A DNA stretch of 24,804 bases from Chara braunii (lineage: Eukaryota; Streptophyta; Charophyceae; Charales; Characeae): positions 756,448-781,251 of the forward strand of contig BFEA01000330.1 of NCBI GenBank assembly GCA_003427395.1. Direction: 5' to 3'. The position numbers were made by a program, and so were the translations under genes. The notes beneath the pieces were generated by a model. It did not search any database, was not told where the DNA came from, and was given only the letters and a program-made list of their open reading frames with translations. This document shows positions 1-9,449 of this stretch, piece after piece (the stretch's first letter is position 1; each line of letters begins with the position of its first letter).

Positions 1-265
1 GGCTACGCAGTATGCCACACCCACCCACAAAGGAAAACCTAGAGGCTCAATGAGCCCGATTTTCATAATCCGCAATTTTGAAATTTGTGGGGGAGCAGCC
101 TGCAGGGCGCGGACAATTTCCGAACTCGCGCTGCGAGTTGAACATTTTTTCGAGGGGGGGTGCCGTAGGAAATTACGAAACCACTACTTTTTTTCTTTTC
201 CTTTTTACCTTCATTTTTTCGGTGCGGTGCGCTCGGTGCTCTGCGCGTGCGCAAATCCGCGCACT
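1..265. other. Unassigned sequence
   Basis: I see no gene, RNA or clear repeat here. Short overlapping open frames exist on both strands, but they are shadows of each other and resemble no protein family I know. A pyrimidine-rich run lies near 184-220. Confidence 0.4.
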
Positions 266-345
266 GAGGTGCACCGCAACTATGGTATACAGGCTATCTG
301 TCAAGTCCAATACAGCCATGATGAAGGTGCCATGTTTTGCGTCAG
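266..345. mobile_element. Degenerate copy of a palindromic MITE-like family
   Basis: The right half (about 307-332) aligns with the right half of the element at 7639-7749, sharing a CCAA(A)TACAGC..TRATGA pattern followed by GGT. The left half is roughly its reverse complement, so the segment is an imperfect palindrome like the other copies. It has diverged too far to define ends or a target-site duplication. Family membership is an inference from partial identity; this is the weakest of four copies. Confidence 0.35.
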
Positions 346-876
346 TTTGTGGCAGTTTGTCCGTCACTCACGGGAAGAACTCAGAAACAAGCCGCTCTCT
401 CTTTGTTTCTTGTCTTGGTTTTTCCAAGCCTGTCTCATGATACAGTGTGTGCGGGTGTGAAAATTTCGCTTGGCCATGTTTCAGTTTTTTTTTACTCCTC
501 ACGAAGGGGTGTTGCATAACCCCCTGCACCTCTTTTTTTGATTGGGCACCCCTATTTTTTCCAGCACGTGGCATCGGTGCGGTGCTCGCCGTGCACTGCA
601 TGGGCGGGAGTTGAGTGCAGTTTGATGCTCCGCATGTATGCCTCAAAGTCATCGCCCATCCCTCCATCCCTTCCATCGTCATCCTCGCCGATATGGTCCG
701 GCAACCATTGGGCACTGGCACAAACTCTCGCATCCTTGTGGGAGCTCCTCGTGGAGCCGTCACCTCCTTGCCGTATTTTATATATTGATACCCTCAAGCA
801 CCACTTCATCGTGGTCATCCTGAAGCTCCTCGTTTGTTTGCACCTCTCTCTACTTATCCCACACGTCTACACACAC
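346..876. other. Unassigned sequence with one acidic minus-strand open frame
   Basis: No recognisable gene. A minus-strand frame of 88 codons (818 to 552) has an acidic middle part (GEDDDGRDGGMGDDFEAY) that could be a remnant exon, but it resembles no family I know and an overlapping plus-strand frame is equally long. I see no promoter or RNA feature. Confidence 0.3.
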
Positions 877-880
877 GTCC

Positions 881-1020
881 GGGGCCTGATACACGAGGAA
901 CCTCCATGTTCCAATGAATGGACATGAGCTTCCACTGACTCACGTGTACGTACACGCCTGGGGCCTGATACACGAGGAAGCTGCATGCTCCAATGAATGG
1001 ACATGAGCTGCCACTGACTC
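881..1020. repeat. Two-copy 79-bp tandem duplication
   Basis: The segment starting GGGGCCTGATACACGAGGAA at 881 recurs at 960, giving a period of 79 bp. The copies differ at a few positions, for example AACCTCCATGTT against AAGCTGCATGCT. The second copy stops matching at about 1020. No coding role is evident. Confidence 0.85.
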
Positions 1021-1021
1021 T

Positions 1022-1908
1022 CACTCGACAGGTTTACTTCTTTGTTGTGTGAATAAGTCGTGCGTAGACCTATTCCTCTCACAGGGAGAGACTGTAAACC
1101 ACATGGCGAGCACCATAATTGCTATGCAGCAAACATCAGGCTGGTCGTTCCCAGTAAGGTAGCGTCAGTGTGCAGTACGGTAGCTGTGCCTCCCTCATTG
1201 CCCTCTTCTCCCAGCTTTTGTGCTGGGGCTGCATTTTACCGGCTTGTTGTCGAGGAGCAAATACAATGTGTCCCACAATGCCCAGTGCTGATGTGACCCA
1301 GTCCTGCATGGCTAAACCAGGCAAGATGGCCGAGTGCGCTGGGCACTAGGGCGGAGTCACTCTCCACTGGCAAGGATTTGTCACGCCACCATAGTTTAAG
1401 GAGATATTTTAGGGAATGTGCAGGCCGCTGCATCATGGTGCAGCGCCTGTCGACTCTTTCCAAGATCTCTGCCCTCAAAGCATCTGGAAGACCGAGATCA
1501 ACGGTCCCAATCGGGCCGTGTTTCTCACAATCTGGGGCTGATTTGGCCCCCTTTTTTTTCTGCCAAAGGGGGTGCCTGGTCCGAGCCAGGCCCTGTGATA
1601 TACCTATCCGTAGAGCCAGGGTGTTTCCCGTTCGGGCCCATATCCGGCTGGATGAACTCGGACGTACCATGCCGGCTTGATATCTGGCCATGCTGCCTAG
1701 TTTTTAAATTGTCCCCAATGCGTTTCAGGGGCTGCCACTGCACTTTTCCTCAACTATTCCATCATGCCTTCACAACCCCTCCTCTGCCGCCAGATGGTCC
1801 TCTTGGGAAAATGACGATGAGTTCCACTTCTTCCTTGTGCACTTCTGGACATTCCTGATACCGCATTCTAGAGGACAACCAGCTCCACCCATTCCGTACG
1901 CACAACGT
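1022..1908. other. Unassigned sequence
   Basis: Longer overlapping open frames occur on both strands (for example 1236-1691 minus and 1418-1858 plus), but they overlap antisense and resemble no known family. I treat them as chance frames. There is a short C/T-rich run at 1548-1562 and no clear repeat. Confidence 0.35.
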
Positions 1909-2063
1909 GAGACTGGGTCTCGCTCCACTACACAACACTCTACATGCATTTGGACGGTTTGTGGACCCGATACATGCAAAACGTTGGACTCATCTCCGAA
2001 TGCACCTCTTCCAGAAAGTGTCCAAATGCATGTAGAGTGTTGTGTAGTGGGGCCAGGCCCACT
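1909..2063. mobile_element. Short foldback element with perfect 31-bp inverted arms
   Basis: Positions 1925-1955 and 2020-2050 are exact reverse complements (31 bp) around a 64-bp loop; the left arm starts CCACTACACAACACTC. Similarity continues imperfectly outward to about 1909 and 2063 (GAGACTGGG against GAGTGGG read inward). There is no transposase, so if mobile it is non-autonomous. I cannot see a target-site duplication. Perfect arms imply recent origin or gene conversion. Its sequence differs from the other palindromic family in this window. Confidence 0.7.
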
Positions 2064-2281
2064 CTAACGAACTCCTATAATCGTACAAACGTTCTATATT
2101 TGATCCCTCCCTGCCCCTGCCACATCCCAAAATAAAAGGGAAATGTTGCGATCCTGGCCAATTTTGAAGTGCAAAATTCACGAGAAAGCACAATGCCGTC
2201 CAATAGCAACTGAAATGAATGAACTCGAGAGGAGAGAGATAAAGAAGAAGAAGAGGATGTACACCAGCATGAGACCAGTGA

Positions 2282-2296
2282 TATCGCCTACACTCT
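2282..2296. repeat. Target-site duplication, left copy (LINE A)
   Basis: TATCGCCTACACTCT lies directly before the poly(T) run that marks the LINE 3' end. It recurs at 6825-6839 with one mismatch (TATCGCCTCCACTCT). Confidence 0.8.
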
Positions 2297-2297
2297 G

Positions 2298-2320
2298 TTT
2301 TTTTTTTGTTTTTTTTTTTT
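2298..2320 (-). other. LINE A poly(A) tail
   Basis: A run of 22 T interrupted by one G on the plus strand is the poly(A) end of the minus-strand LINE. It lies between the left target-site duplication and the 3' UTR. One extra G (2297) separates it from the duplication. Confidence 0.85.
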
Positions 2321-2621
2321 CAACAGATCCGTATGGCCCTGGCTCCATTTCCATTCTGGGGAGCATCAGGTTGGTTCCTTTTCCACCAGCAAGTCAGAGT
2401 AAAATATTACATCATGAAATACACTCACGCTTCCTTCAGTCTGGCCGAAGGAACCCTGACCAGCGTTAATTTCTCCTGCATAATGGAGGATTGACTGTCA
2501 GCTTGCCTTACTTCCACCTTTCCTCTCAGGTCCATTGCACAAACCTGTCGGATGACTAGTAAAGAGCAAGAAAGGTAAGTGAAGCTATGGAAGTTAAAGT
2601 CCCGGAATTTGTCCTTCAATA
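2321..2621 (-). other. LINE A 3' UTR
   Basis: This segment aligns with 12169-12477 of copy B (for example CCATTTCCATTCTGGGGAGC in both on the plus strand) and follows the shared ORF2 stop. No conserved open frame spans it in both copies. Confidence 0.75.
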
Positions 2622-3230
2622 TTATGTGACCTGTGATGGATCTTGTCCTTCTGCTGGCTGGTCTCTCTGTCTTCTCCACCCTGCTTCTGAGTTGTGCCAG
2701 TCTTTCCATCGTATGTGAGAGACATTTATCTCTGCCACTTTGCCCCTTGCAAGCCACACCTTAGTGAATTTTGTCTTGATTCTTCTCTGTTGCTCTTCAT
2801 CATCTGGCATTGACTGTCTTGTCTTGTGCCATGTACAAAGGATCTCCGCCTGAATCAAAGTCCTTGTCTCCGCCCAAAACTTCTCCCTTGGAGTTGAGAG
2901 TCCCTCAATGGTTCTACAGCACCTTTCCTTCCAGATGGACCAAAGCGTTACCTTTCTGATCATTCCAAACCACGTTTTCTCTATCTTGTCGAATCGAGCT
3001 TGGGATGTTAGTCCATAAGAGGAGTTGGATGGGGTGTTCAGGGAGGGGAGTCGAGAAGAGGGAGTCCCAGTGATCCGGGGCCCTCGTCCAATATTCGGTC
3101 GCCTCTCTACATCGTATCAGGCAATGTAGCATATCTTCTGGTTCATTTTCTGAACTCACCGCGCATAAATCTGAACTGTTAGGGTCATTCTTGCTTCTTC
3201 TGATGTGTAGCCACTGGTTAACCGGTAGAG
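2622..3230 (-). pseudogene. LINE A ORF2 C-terminus with zf-RVT-like finger, broken
   Basis: The C-terminal part of the LINE ORF2 protein. A segment corresponding to copy B's CxxC-SENEPEDMLxC-x3-C-x5-W is visible just before 3159. That pattern fits the zinc-binding region that follows reverse transcriptase in many L1-like elements (zf-RVT), which probably helps nucleic-acid binding. Here the second cysteine is serine (C-A-V-S), while the histidine (MLHC) and later cysteine remain. The frame ends ...DPSQVT-stop at 2622, homologous to ...GPSQAT-stop at 12478, which places the ORF2 stop. The frame is interrupted between 3159 and 2914, so no intact product is expected. Confidence 0.7.
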
Positions 3231-5970
3231 CTACGTATGAGATGAGCCATTGGAGGCTTCTGATTTTGATTGGTCGAATTGACTTGAATTTTTTCCATGG
3301 TATTTGTGGTATCTGATTAGCATCCTGAGTCCTGACCTATTAACTTCTGCCATCTGTTCTTGATCGTTGGGTCAGGATCCTTTGTTTTGAGGAGTAGGTT
3401 GTAACCCAGTTTGACTGTGTATTCTTGAATGGAAACATTAGTTTTGAGTCTTGAATCCCCGTATCCATTCTGAAGATTATTTTTGGCCGTGACCCCAATA
3501 TTCTGATTTTTCTGAGTACAAAAGGGTTTAGGACTGTTCTTTCCACCTCTTTATTCAGGATAGATGGAGGGCCTTGCGTGGAGGGGGTAATTGGGAAGGA
3601 TGTGAACACTGCCAGGGTATCCGACCCTTGTTGTTCATGGGAGAATTGATAGGCCCTTGTGGGGGTTAACTCCTGCACCCTCACTCCCCATCCACCCGAT
3701 TTCCAAGTTGAGCCTTCACTCAGCAACTCCTTCCAGCCTTCTGGGATGCAGTTGATAATGGATTGTAGATTCTCGTCTCGTCGGTGACATCCTTTGAGCT
3801 GGGAGGCAAGTTCCTGTTCTGTCACCCAATCCTTTTTCTCCTCGTTCCATAGATGGCTCACCTTCCAAACTCCATGTTTGATCCATGAAAGCCATCTCCT
3901 TCCTGTAGGCTTAAGGGATAGTTGGTGATCACTTTCATCCCTCACCCACAGATTACCAAACAGGGGTTGCCTCAGTACCTCTTCCTTGGATTTGGTTACC
4001 CACTTTCCTTGATATGACTTCCCGCCATATCCGCAGCAACGCAGTCCAATATGGTGTAGGGGGTCTGGCTTCATTTGGATCGGTTCCTCTTCGTTGATTT
4101 TTGCACCCTGTACTTGGACTCCATTCCTTGATCATTACCCAGAACAGACCGGACATATTTGCTGGTGTGGCCGTAGGTGCTAAGCCCTTGATGCTAAGGC
4201 CAATTTATTCTATGTCGTACCAGGTTTAGCGAGTAGTTTGACTATCCTTTTAACTTGTAAGGCTTTGGTTTCCAGTTTGGGGTCTATGATACCAAGACCT
4301 CCCTCGCCCGGTTTCCTTGTGATGTAATGCCACACTATCTTTGGTATACAATTCTCTTTGTTGGGGTCACCCGACCACAAGTATGCTCTTGCTACCCAGT
4401 TTGTTAATTTGTTTGGCTAGGATATTTTGGGCCATTTGAGGGGCGAAGCCATCCTTTGTCAACAAGATGCCTTGATATCGTGTAGGTTTCTCCGGTGTCT
4501 CCCATGTCATGTCTGCCTCAAGGCCTTGACGTTGGGGAATCTACTCCTTCGATAGCCACCAGCCGATTGTTTTCTTCCAATTAATCTGCATTTCTGATGC
4601 GAGTCTGAATGCTTCCATTGCTCTTACTAACACGCTGAACGACGAGTCCGAAGCTCTTATGACGACCGTGAGATCGTCTGCAAACATAATTACTTCCACA
4701 TTGACCTCTGGTAGTTTGTGTATAGAGGGGTCTTTGCGTAGGAATGAGGCTATTGCTTCCCTGACGAAGAGGAAGATTGGGGTAGCCAGTGGGTCCCCTT
4801 GGCGCACTCCCATCTTTTCCATGCTTGCATTGAGAAACGCCCAGTTGACCTGGTCATAGGCCTTTTCAAAATTGAAAAAAGAATTGTTGTGTTTATCCTT
4901 TTTTCTTTAACTTTGTTGGCATTCGCTGAGAGTCAATACGTTATCCAGAATGTATCTCCGAGGGGACGAAACCTGTTTGATCTATATGAAAGCATTTGTC
5001 TGTCAGGTCTAGAATTCGAAAAGGCAAGAGCTTTGGCTAGGATCTTATAGGGAAGTGTTAGAAGCGAGATGGGTCTATACTTCCTGATATCTTCTCTCTC
5101 CCCTTTTTTGTACAACAAAGTGACCACGCTGCTACTCAATAGGTTTCCTAATCCCCTCTTGAGCCAACTGTCATTCTAGAAGTTTAGTAAATCTCCTAAG
5201 AGCGGCCAAAACTTTTCCCATAATTCTTCTGTCAATCCGTCGATTTCTGGAGACTTATTGTTGTTCATATTTTGGACCGCAAATTGTAGTTCTTCCATGG
5301 TGATGGGCTTGTCCATGACTTCTGCTTGTTCTTGAGATATTGTTTGTTCCAGGTATTGCGGCATCCTTGTCCGTGCCTCTCTGGTGCTGGGCGGAGTGGG
5401 CATAGGGGTCTTTGTATGGTAGAGCTCTTCGTAGAATTCCTTTGCTACGTTCAACATTCCTTCGCTGTCTGTCACTGTTTCAGTTGGATTTGAGAGGGTT
5501 TTCAAGCCTTCTATCGCGTTGGCCGTTGAGTTTGCTTTGATTCTTGCGAAGAAGTGTTTTGACATTGACTCACTTAGCTCATATTCGTTCATTCTGGCTC
5601 TTATTTGTAGTCCCTTTAGTTCCCACCATCTCCACATAGTGAGTTCTTCTCTTGCCTTTTCAAAAATGTCACTGTAGAGTGCCAAGGAGGGGTTATCGAC
5701 CAGATTTGTCTCTTCGATCTTCAGGGCTGCCTCCAACGCTTGCTTCCTCTGTTTCGTGTCAGCCGCTAATTTCCTTGAGATTCTAGCTACCGTCTGTGAT
5801 AATGTGGAGTAGCTTTCCTGAAACCATTCCCATCGATCCTGTATGGGTAGGTAGGTGCCCTTCAAGTTCTGCCAACAATCCTGAACTCCAATCTGAAAAT
5901 TTAGGTTCAGCAGGAGGGAATTGTTAAGTTTATGGAAGCTGGACCCTTTTTTGACATATTGTTCGAAGCT
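3231..5970 (-). pseudogene. LINE A reverse transcriptase region, broken
   Basis: This region would encode the linker, reverse transcriptase and thumb/connection part of ORF2, which copies LINE RNA into DNA at the nicked target. Visible motifs are KSPEIDGLTEELWE (normally KSPGxDG), KYRPISLLTLPYKILAKAL, RQGDPLATPIFLF and the active-site box MFADDLTVV with both aspartates (4673-4678). Motif A reads FFNFEKAYD after correction for one missing base at 4875-4880, so the usual first aspartate is asparagine. Compared with copy B, 35 codons just before RQGDP are missing in frame. Frames break near 5176, 4933 and 4541. The 455-codon frame from 6543 covers the N-terminal RT and the whole linker. The element is inactive. 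Confidence 0.85.
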
Positions 5971-6820
5971 GATTATTAGTTCGATGGGTCTGTGGTCCAG
6001 ACCCGGGTACGGTGCGAGGGCCAGGATCTCGACACTTTTAGCTGTCCCCATTAGTGTCCTTGAGATCAGGAAATAGTCAATGAAGGAGAAAGCGGTGTGG
6101 TGGGCATGGTTCTTTTTTACCAATGTGAAGGCTCTTGCCCCCGGATGCAAAGTCCGGTATGGTTCAACTAGATGCAACTTTTGAATGGGCACCGCCTCCT
6201 GTATAAGCTGACCAGCCGAGGACCTAGATATACGATCCGTGGTGGGGTCTATAGTTGCGTTCCAATCCCCGGCCAAAATACAGGGTGATAAAGGGGGAAT
6301 CAGATGACCAATGTTTGTTGTAAAAGTTGATCTCTCTGAAGAGCTGTTTGGTGAGTAGACATTGATTACTTTGAACTCTTCGTCCTTCCACTTTACATCC
6401 ATAAGGCACCATCTGCCCTCTACCGTGTCCGCCCCTTTTCCCACTATCGATACTGCCGTGTTTAGGAGGGATGATTTGGGTACCAGGATGGCTGTACCTT
6501 TCGTACTTGACGTATTGTCTGAGGACCATATTTCATCTTTCATTCCTCCCAGTTTCCTTGATAAGAGTTTTCAAATTCTGTTGTGTTCTTTTGAGAAGGT
6601 GAGGTGGGTTTCTTGTAGCAGTATGATATCTGCCAGTTTATTCGTGTGAACGGTAAGGCCTTTGATTATATCATGCATTTTTTCTTCTTTGTCGATGATA
6701 TTTCCCAGCCCGTTGATGTTCCAACTCCTAATGACAATCCCTTGTGTCTTCCAGCCCACCCGGTTTTCCTTTGTGTTTGCCCCCTTTCTAAAAATCTCCA
6801 TCATTGGGGCTATGGGGAAG
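5971..6820 (-). pseudogene. LINE A APE-type endonuclease domain, nearly intact
   Basis: Apurinic-endonuclease-like (exonuclease/endonuclease/phosphatase fold) domain that nicks target DNA to prime reverse transcription. The signature residues are all visible: SWNINGL (6723-6703), LLQETH with the catalytic glutamate (6610-6612), GDWNATID, SFIDYFLIS and GLDHRP with the Asp-His pair (5992-5997). One in-frame TGA at 6571-6573 interrupts it. Copy B has an ACT-CGT pair at the ATT-TGA position, so CGA-to-TGA is the likely origin. After the stop a 455-codon frame begins with methionine at 6543. The first ~7 codons of the upstream frame lie outside the LINE. Confidence 0.85.
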
Positions 6821-6824
6821 AGGC

Positions 6825-6839
6825 TATCGCCTCCACTCT
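6825..6839. repeat. Target-site duplication, right copy (LINE A)
   Basis: TATCGCCTCCACTCT, one mismatch from 2282-2296. It marks the 5' edge of the minus-strand LINE and is followed by TATTCAAAC and the (AAT)n array. Confidence 0.8.
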
Positions 6840-6848
6840 TATTCAAAC

Positions 6849-6899
<51 letters not shown>
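6849..6899. repeat. (AAT)n microsatellite
   Basis: An uninterrupted array of 17 AAT units. It lies 9 bp beyond the right target-site duplication of LINE A, so it belongs to the target locus and not to the LINE. Confidence 0.95.
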
Positions 6900-6901
<2 letters not shown>

Positions 6902-7638
6902 ATGGCCGAACCAGAATCAAAGTCCGAATCCCACTTCTACTGCCCGGCATCAACAGAGGTCCACCATAGCCATGGACTCCTTCCTCCTCAATCGGGGCGA
7001 GGCTATGGCGGACTACTAAGGGCCTAGCCCTGCTGTGCAAAAGACAACGCAAAGCAGCTATGTTCGCTGCTACTCAGGCCGCCATGCCTGACTCTGCCTT
7101 GAAGCCTTATTGGTCCGGCACCCCCACTGGGGCCTTCCAGATGCAGCGCCTAACAAGGTGATGAAGATGGCGTCCACCATAGCCAGGTGAGTAACTCGTC
7201 GCTCTCCTCCCTAGTCCCCTTCTTCCTCGTCCTCCTAACTGGAGGTGGAAGCTCCCGCCCTTCTTCCTCCTCCCAGCGCTGCTTCTGCCTGCGCTCCGCT
7301 TCCTTCAGTGCCCAGACTGCTAGTGCTTGCTCAAGCACCATACCGCAAATGAGGAGGAGCACTTCGCTCCTCCCGAAGATATAGCGGCCTACCTGCCTTT
7401 TGGGCGGTGACTTCCAGGCCGCGCGGCCTCCAAGCAACCGGTACCTCCTCCCTTTCGGAGGGAAACATCATTTCAGGCTCTGATATCGTCCACGCAGGCC
7501 TTAAACTCAGGCTATTTGGACAGGTACCCGCCTAGACCTAGCCTACCAACTACTGGGCCTCTAAAAATGCCAACTTTTGTCTTCTTCTGCTCGGCCTCCA
7601 TTCCCCGACACATGTCACCGCTGGTACCGGTCTACCTA
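6900..7638. other. Unassigned GC-rich sequence
   Basis: GC-rich stretch without a recognised gene apart from the questionable minus-strand frame at 7150-7437. A CAGGTGAGT string at 7184-7192 fits a plus-strand splice donor, but no matching exon can be supported. Confidence 0.35.
7150..7437 (-). CDS. Unrecognised open frame, charged and Glu/Arg-rich
   Basis: A 95-codon minus-strand frame. Its middle (ALAVWALKEAERRQKQRWEEEEGREL) is helical and highly charged, followed by a basic stretch (RRTRKKGT). The frame continues upstream without an obvious start, and the plus strand has a shorter overlapping frame. Charged N-terminal segments of this kind precede some Harbinger-type transposases, but I see no catalytic domain and do not assign it. 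It may be a chance frame in GC-rich DNA or a transposon remnant. Confidence 0.15.
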   Translation of the reverse strand: MLGGRAAWKSPPKRQVGRYIFGRSEVLLLICGMVLEQALAVWALKEAERRQKQRWEEEEGRELPPPVRRTRKKGTREESDELLTWLWWTPSSSPC

Positions 7639-7749
7639 CTACAGTCTTCACCCGAATACAACGTACGGTCATTATCACTGTATCTGGACGCAAAGTTGCC
7701 CCAAATACAGCTATAATGACGGTACGTTGTATTCGGGTGAAGACTGTAG
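7639..7749. mobile_element. Palindromic MITE-like element (best copy)
   Basis: Positions 7639-7666 and 7722-7749 are exact 28-bp reverse complements. Complementarity continues imperfectly inward (GGTCATTATCACTGTATCTGG against CCAAATACAGCTATAATGAC), leaving only a small loop around GACGCAAAGTTGCCC. The whole 111 bp is therefore nearly one palindrome. Homologous copies occur at 12001-12117, 19788-19883 and, weaker, 266-345. No protein is needed to explain it, and no target-site duplication is obvious. One frame is open and cysteine-containing across two copies (YGHYHCIWTQSCPKYSYNDG); I consider that a by-product of the repeat. Confidence 0.75.
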
Positions 7750-8229
7750 AGTGTTTTTCCCGCTGCTCTAAGTGTCGCGGGCCTACTCCCGGCACCCGAG
7801 TGTTTTCCTCACTGCAACCCTCAAAGTCACGGCCACAGCTAAGTCCCGCCCCTGGGGGGCCTCCAAACAAACAACTGCCCTTGCGGGTCACACACACACT
7901 CTGACCGACAAGCACTCAGAAAGGCACGCAGACCAGCGAGCATGCACACACACAGACTTCGAAAACTCGGCAGAACGAGGGAATCTCAGTAAGGCATTCA
8001 TTCCAGTGGCAAAACTCAATAATCTGCAGTGTTCTCAGTCTGTGTTTTGACGGGTCATTACAGAAAAAAACGAAAAAAAACGAGTGTGACTAGCCACTGG
8101 AACAACTTAATCTCTCGGGAACTTCTCAGTCTGAATTAATCAGGAAAAAAATATACACGCTGGACCCGGTTCCCAGCAGGCGATGCTCCCCACCAATATA
8201 TAGCCAGTGATCGGAGCAACCAGTGACAA
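7750..8229. other. Unassigned sequence
   Basis: No gene or clear repeat seen. Contains short CA-rich runs (7888-7900, 7943-7952) and A-rich runs near 8063-8080. Confidence 0.35.
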
Positions 8230-8267
8230 CTGCTAGAAGGGGATGTTCATATCGCCCCCTCTAGCAG
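8230..8267. repeat. Short inverted repeat (hairpin)
   Basis: CTGCTAGAAGGGG (8230-8242) pairs with CCCCCTCTAGCAG (8255-8267) with one mismatch and a 12-nt loop. Function unknown. Confidence 0.7.
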
Positions 8268-8560
8268 CTTGACCCCGGTTTTCAAGAAGGAAAAGAAAAA
8301 AAGGAACAGAATATACACCCAGTCTAGGTCTGTCCTGTGGACTCAAACTGCAATCATCACATCAGGCCCCCAAGAACCTTGTGTCAGTCGCGAGCCGAAT
8401 TTCTGTATGCCTTACCTTTTTCACAAAACCCTGCATCTAACAGCTTCACATGTCAAACGCGAGATTGTCATCGTATCAACATCACAGGCGTAAACACAAA
8501 CTGATGTAGTGATCACTGGGTAACCGACACCCAAAACCATTCACACACGACCAACAAGGT
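8268..8560. other. Unassigned sequence
   Basis: One short open frame (8269-8493 plus) without recognisable content; nothing else seen. Confidence 0.35.
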
Positions 8561-8564
8561 CAAT

Positions 8565-8660
8565 CAGTACACGGCTCGACTAAGAGTCCCTGCAGTTTTG
8601 GAAGTCCTATAACCTACAACCAAACGTTACACTGTTCGACTTGAGAGTCCCTGTAGTTGA
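8565..8660. repeat. Imperfect ~60-bp direct repeat
   Basis: TACACGGCTCGACT..GAGTCCCTGCAGTT (from 8568) recurs as TACACTGTTCGACT..GAGTCCCTGTAGTT (from 8628), a period of about 60 bp. Confidence 0.6.
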
Positions 8661-9200
8661 ATAGTTCGTCTGTATCCTCTGTTGTGCAGATTTGATGCTA
8701 TCTTCAGCATTGCTCCAATTTAAATGGATGTACCAAAGTGCAATGACTTGCTGGTTTCTGGTCGTCTGTAGCCTCTCTCTTGTGGAGGCTGTACTATCTA
8801 TAGGTTAGATTCGTTATTTTGTTTGGCTGAGGGCTAACCGAGAGACCTGCCTGTAAGGAAAATTCGTGAGGGACATATCTGTAAATTCGGGAAAATCCAG
8901 GTCCGTACTAACTGAATTTCCTACAGCTACCCTAACTGCGAATAGCAGACCCGGGCTACCCCTAGGACAGACAGGCCGTAAGGGCCTAAGCTGATAGACG
9001 GTCCTATAGCCTATAGCAGGGTTGGGAGAGGCCCTAGAGGCCGAAACAGAAACGGTACCGGTCGGTCAGTCAGTCCGGTCTAGGTTGTGTGTAGGCTAGA
9101 GTTGACTATAGATAGGTTAGGTACAGCGGTTCAGGGCTTTCGGCAGTTGGAACCGAGTGCATCACCGCGGTGCAACGCGTGAACTGGAAGTGGTGACGGC
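8661..9200. other. Unassigned sequence
   Basis: No open frame of note and no clear repeat beyond short GGTTAG/CTATAG-like strings. I see nothing that can be named. Confidence 0.35.
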
Positions 9201-9449
9201 TCAGCGTTGTGGGAGACGGACATAGCCAGACCTTTGGAGCGGCGGCCATAGCTGGGACCTGCGCTGCACTCTGCCAGCATGCGGGGCTGTACAGAGGTGT
9301 GGGCTATACGAGGTCTGCTGGAGGCGAGAGAAGTGGTGCCCTGCTGGACCCTCCTCCGGAGTAGGGTTACAGGGTTGTGGCGCTGCAGCCATAGCTGCAG
9401 CTTCTTCCTCAGAGGTCATCTTGTCAGGAGTGGTGGCGCTGCTGCAGAC

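Larger units (their letters stand above)
2297..6824 (-). mobile_element. Non-LTR retrotransposon (LINE, L1/Tx1-like), copy A
   Basis: Minus-strand LINE of about 4.5 kb. In transcription order it has an APE-type endonuclease (about 6820-5970), a linker, a reverse transcriptase (about 5320-4000), a C-terminal region with a zinc-finger-like motif (near 3165), an ORF2 stop near 2622, a ~300-bp 3' UTR and a poly(A) tail seen as T-rich at 2298-2320. A 15-bp near-perfect duplication bounds it. It is broken by a stop at 6571-6573, frameshifts (for example a lost base in the A-run at 4875-4880), and deletions relative to copy B of 105 bp near 4805 and roughly 125 bp near 4405. Homology to copy B ends at about 6806; the last ~18 nt are unmatched, so the 5' end is truncated or rearranged. 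No ORF1 is seen. Confidence 0.9.

Noticed and set aside
1236-1858. Overlapping 146-151 codon frames on opposite strands
   Set aside because: No recognisable domain, antisense overlap, and no coding periodicity that I can defend.
7184-7192. CAGGTGAGT as a splice donor, and CAGGTAAGT near 16097-16105
   Set aside because: No supported exon or acceptor in phase; such 9-mers occur by chance in 25 kb, and the second lies inside a transposon.
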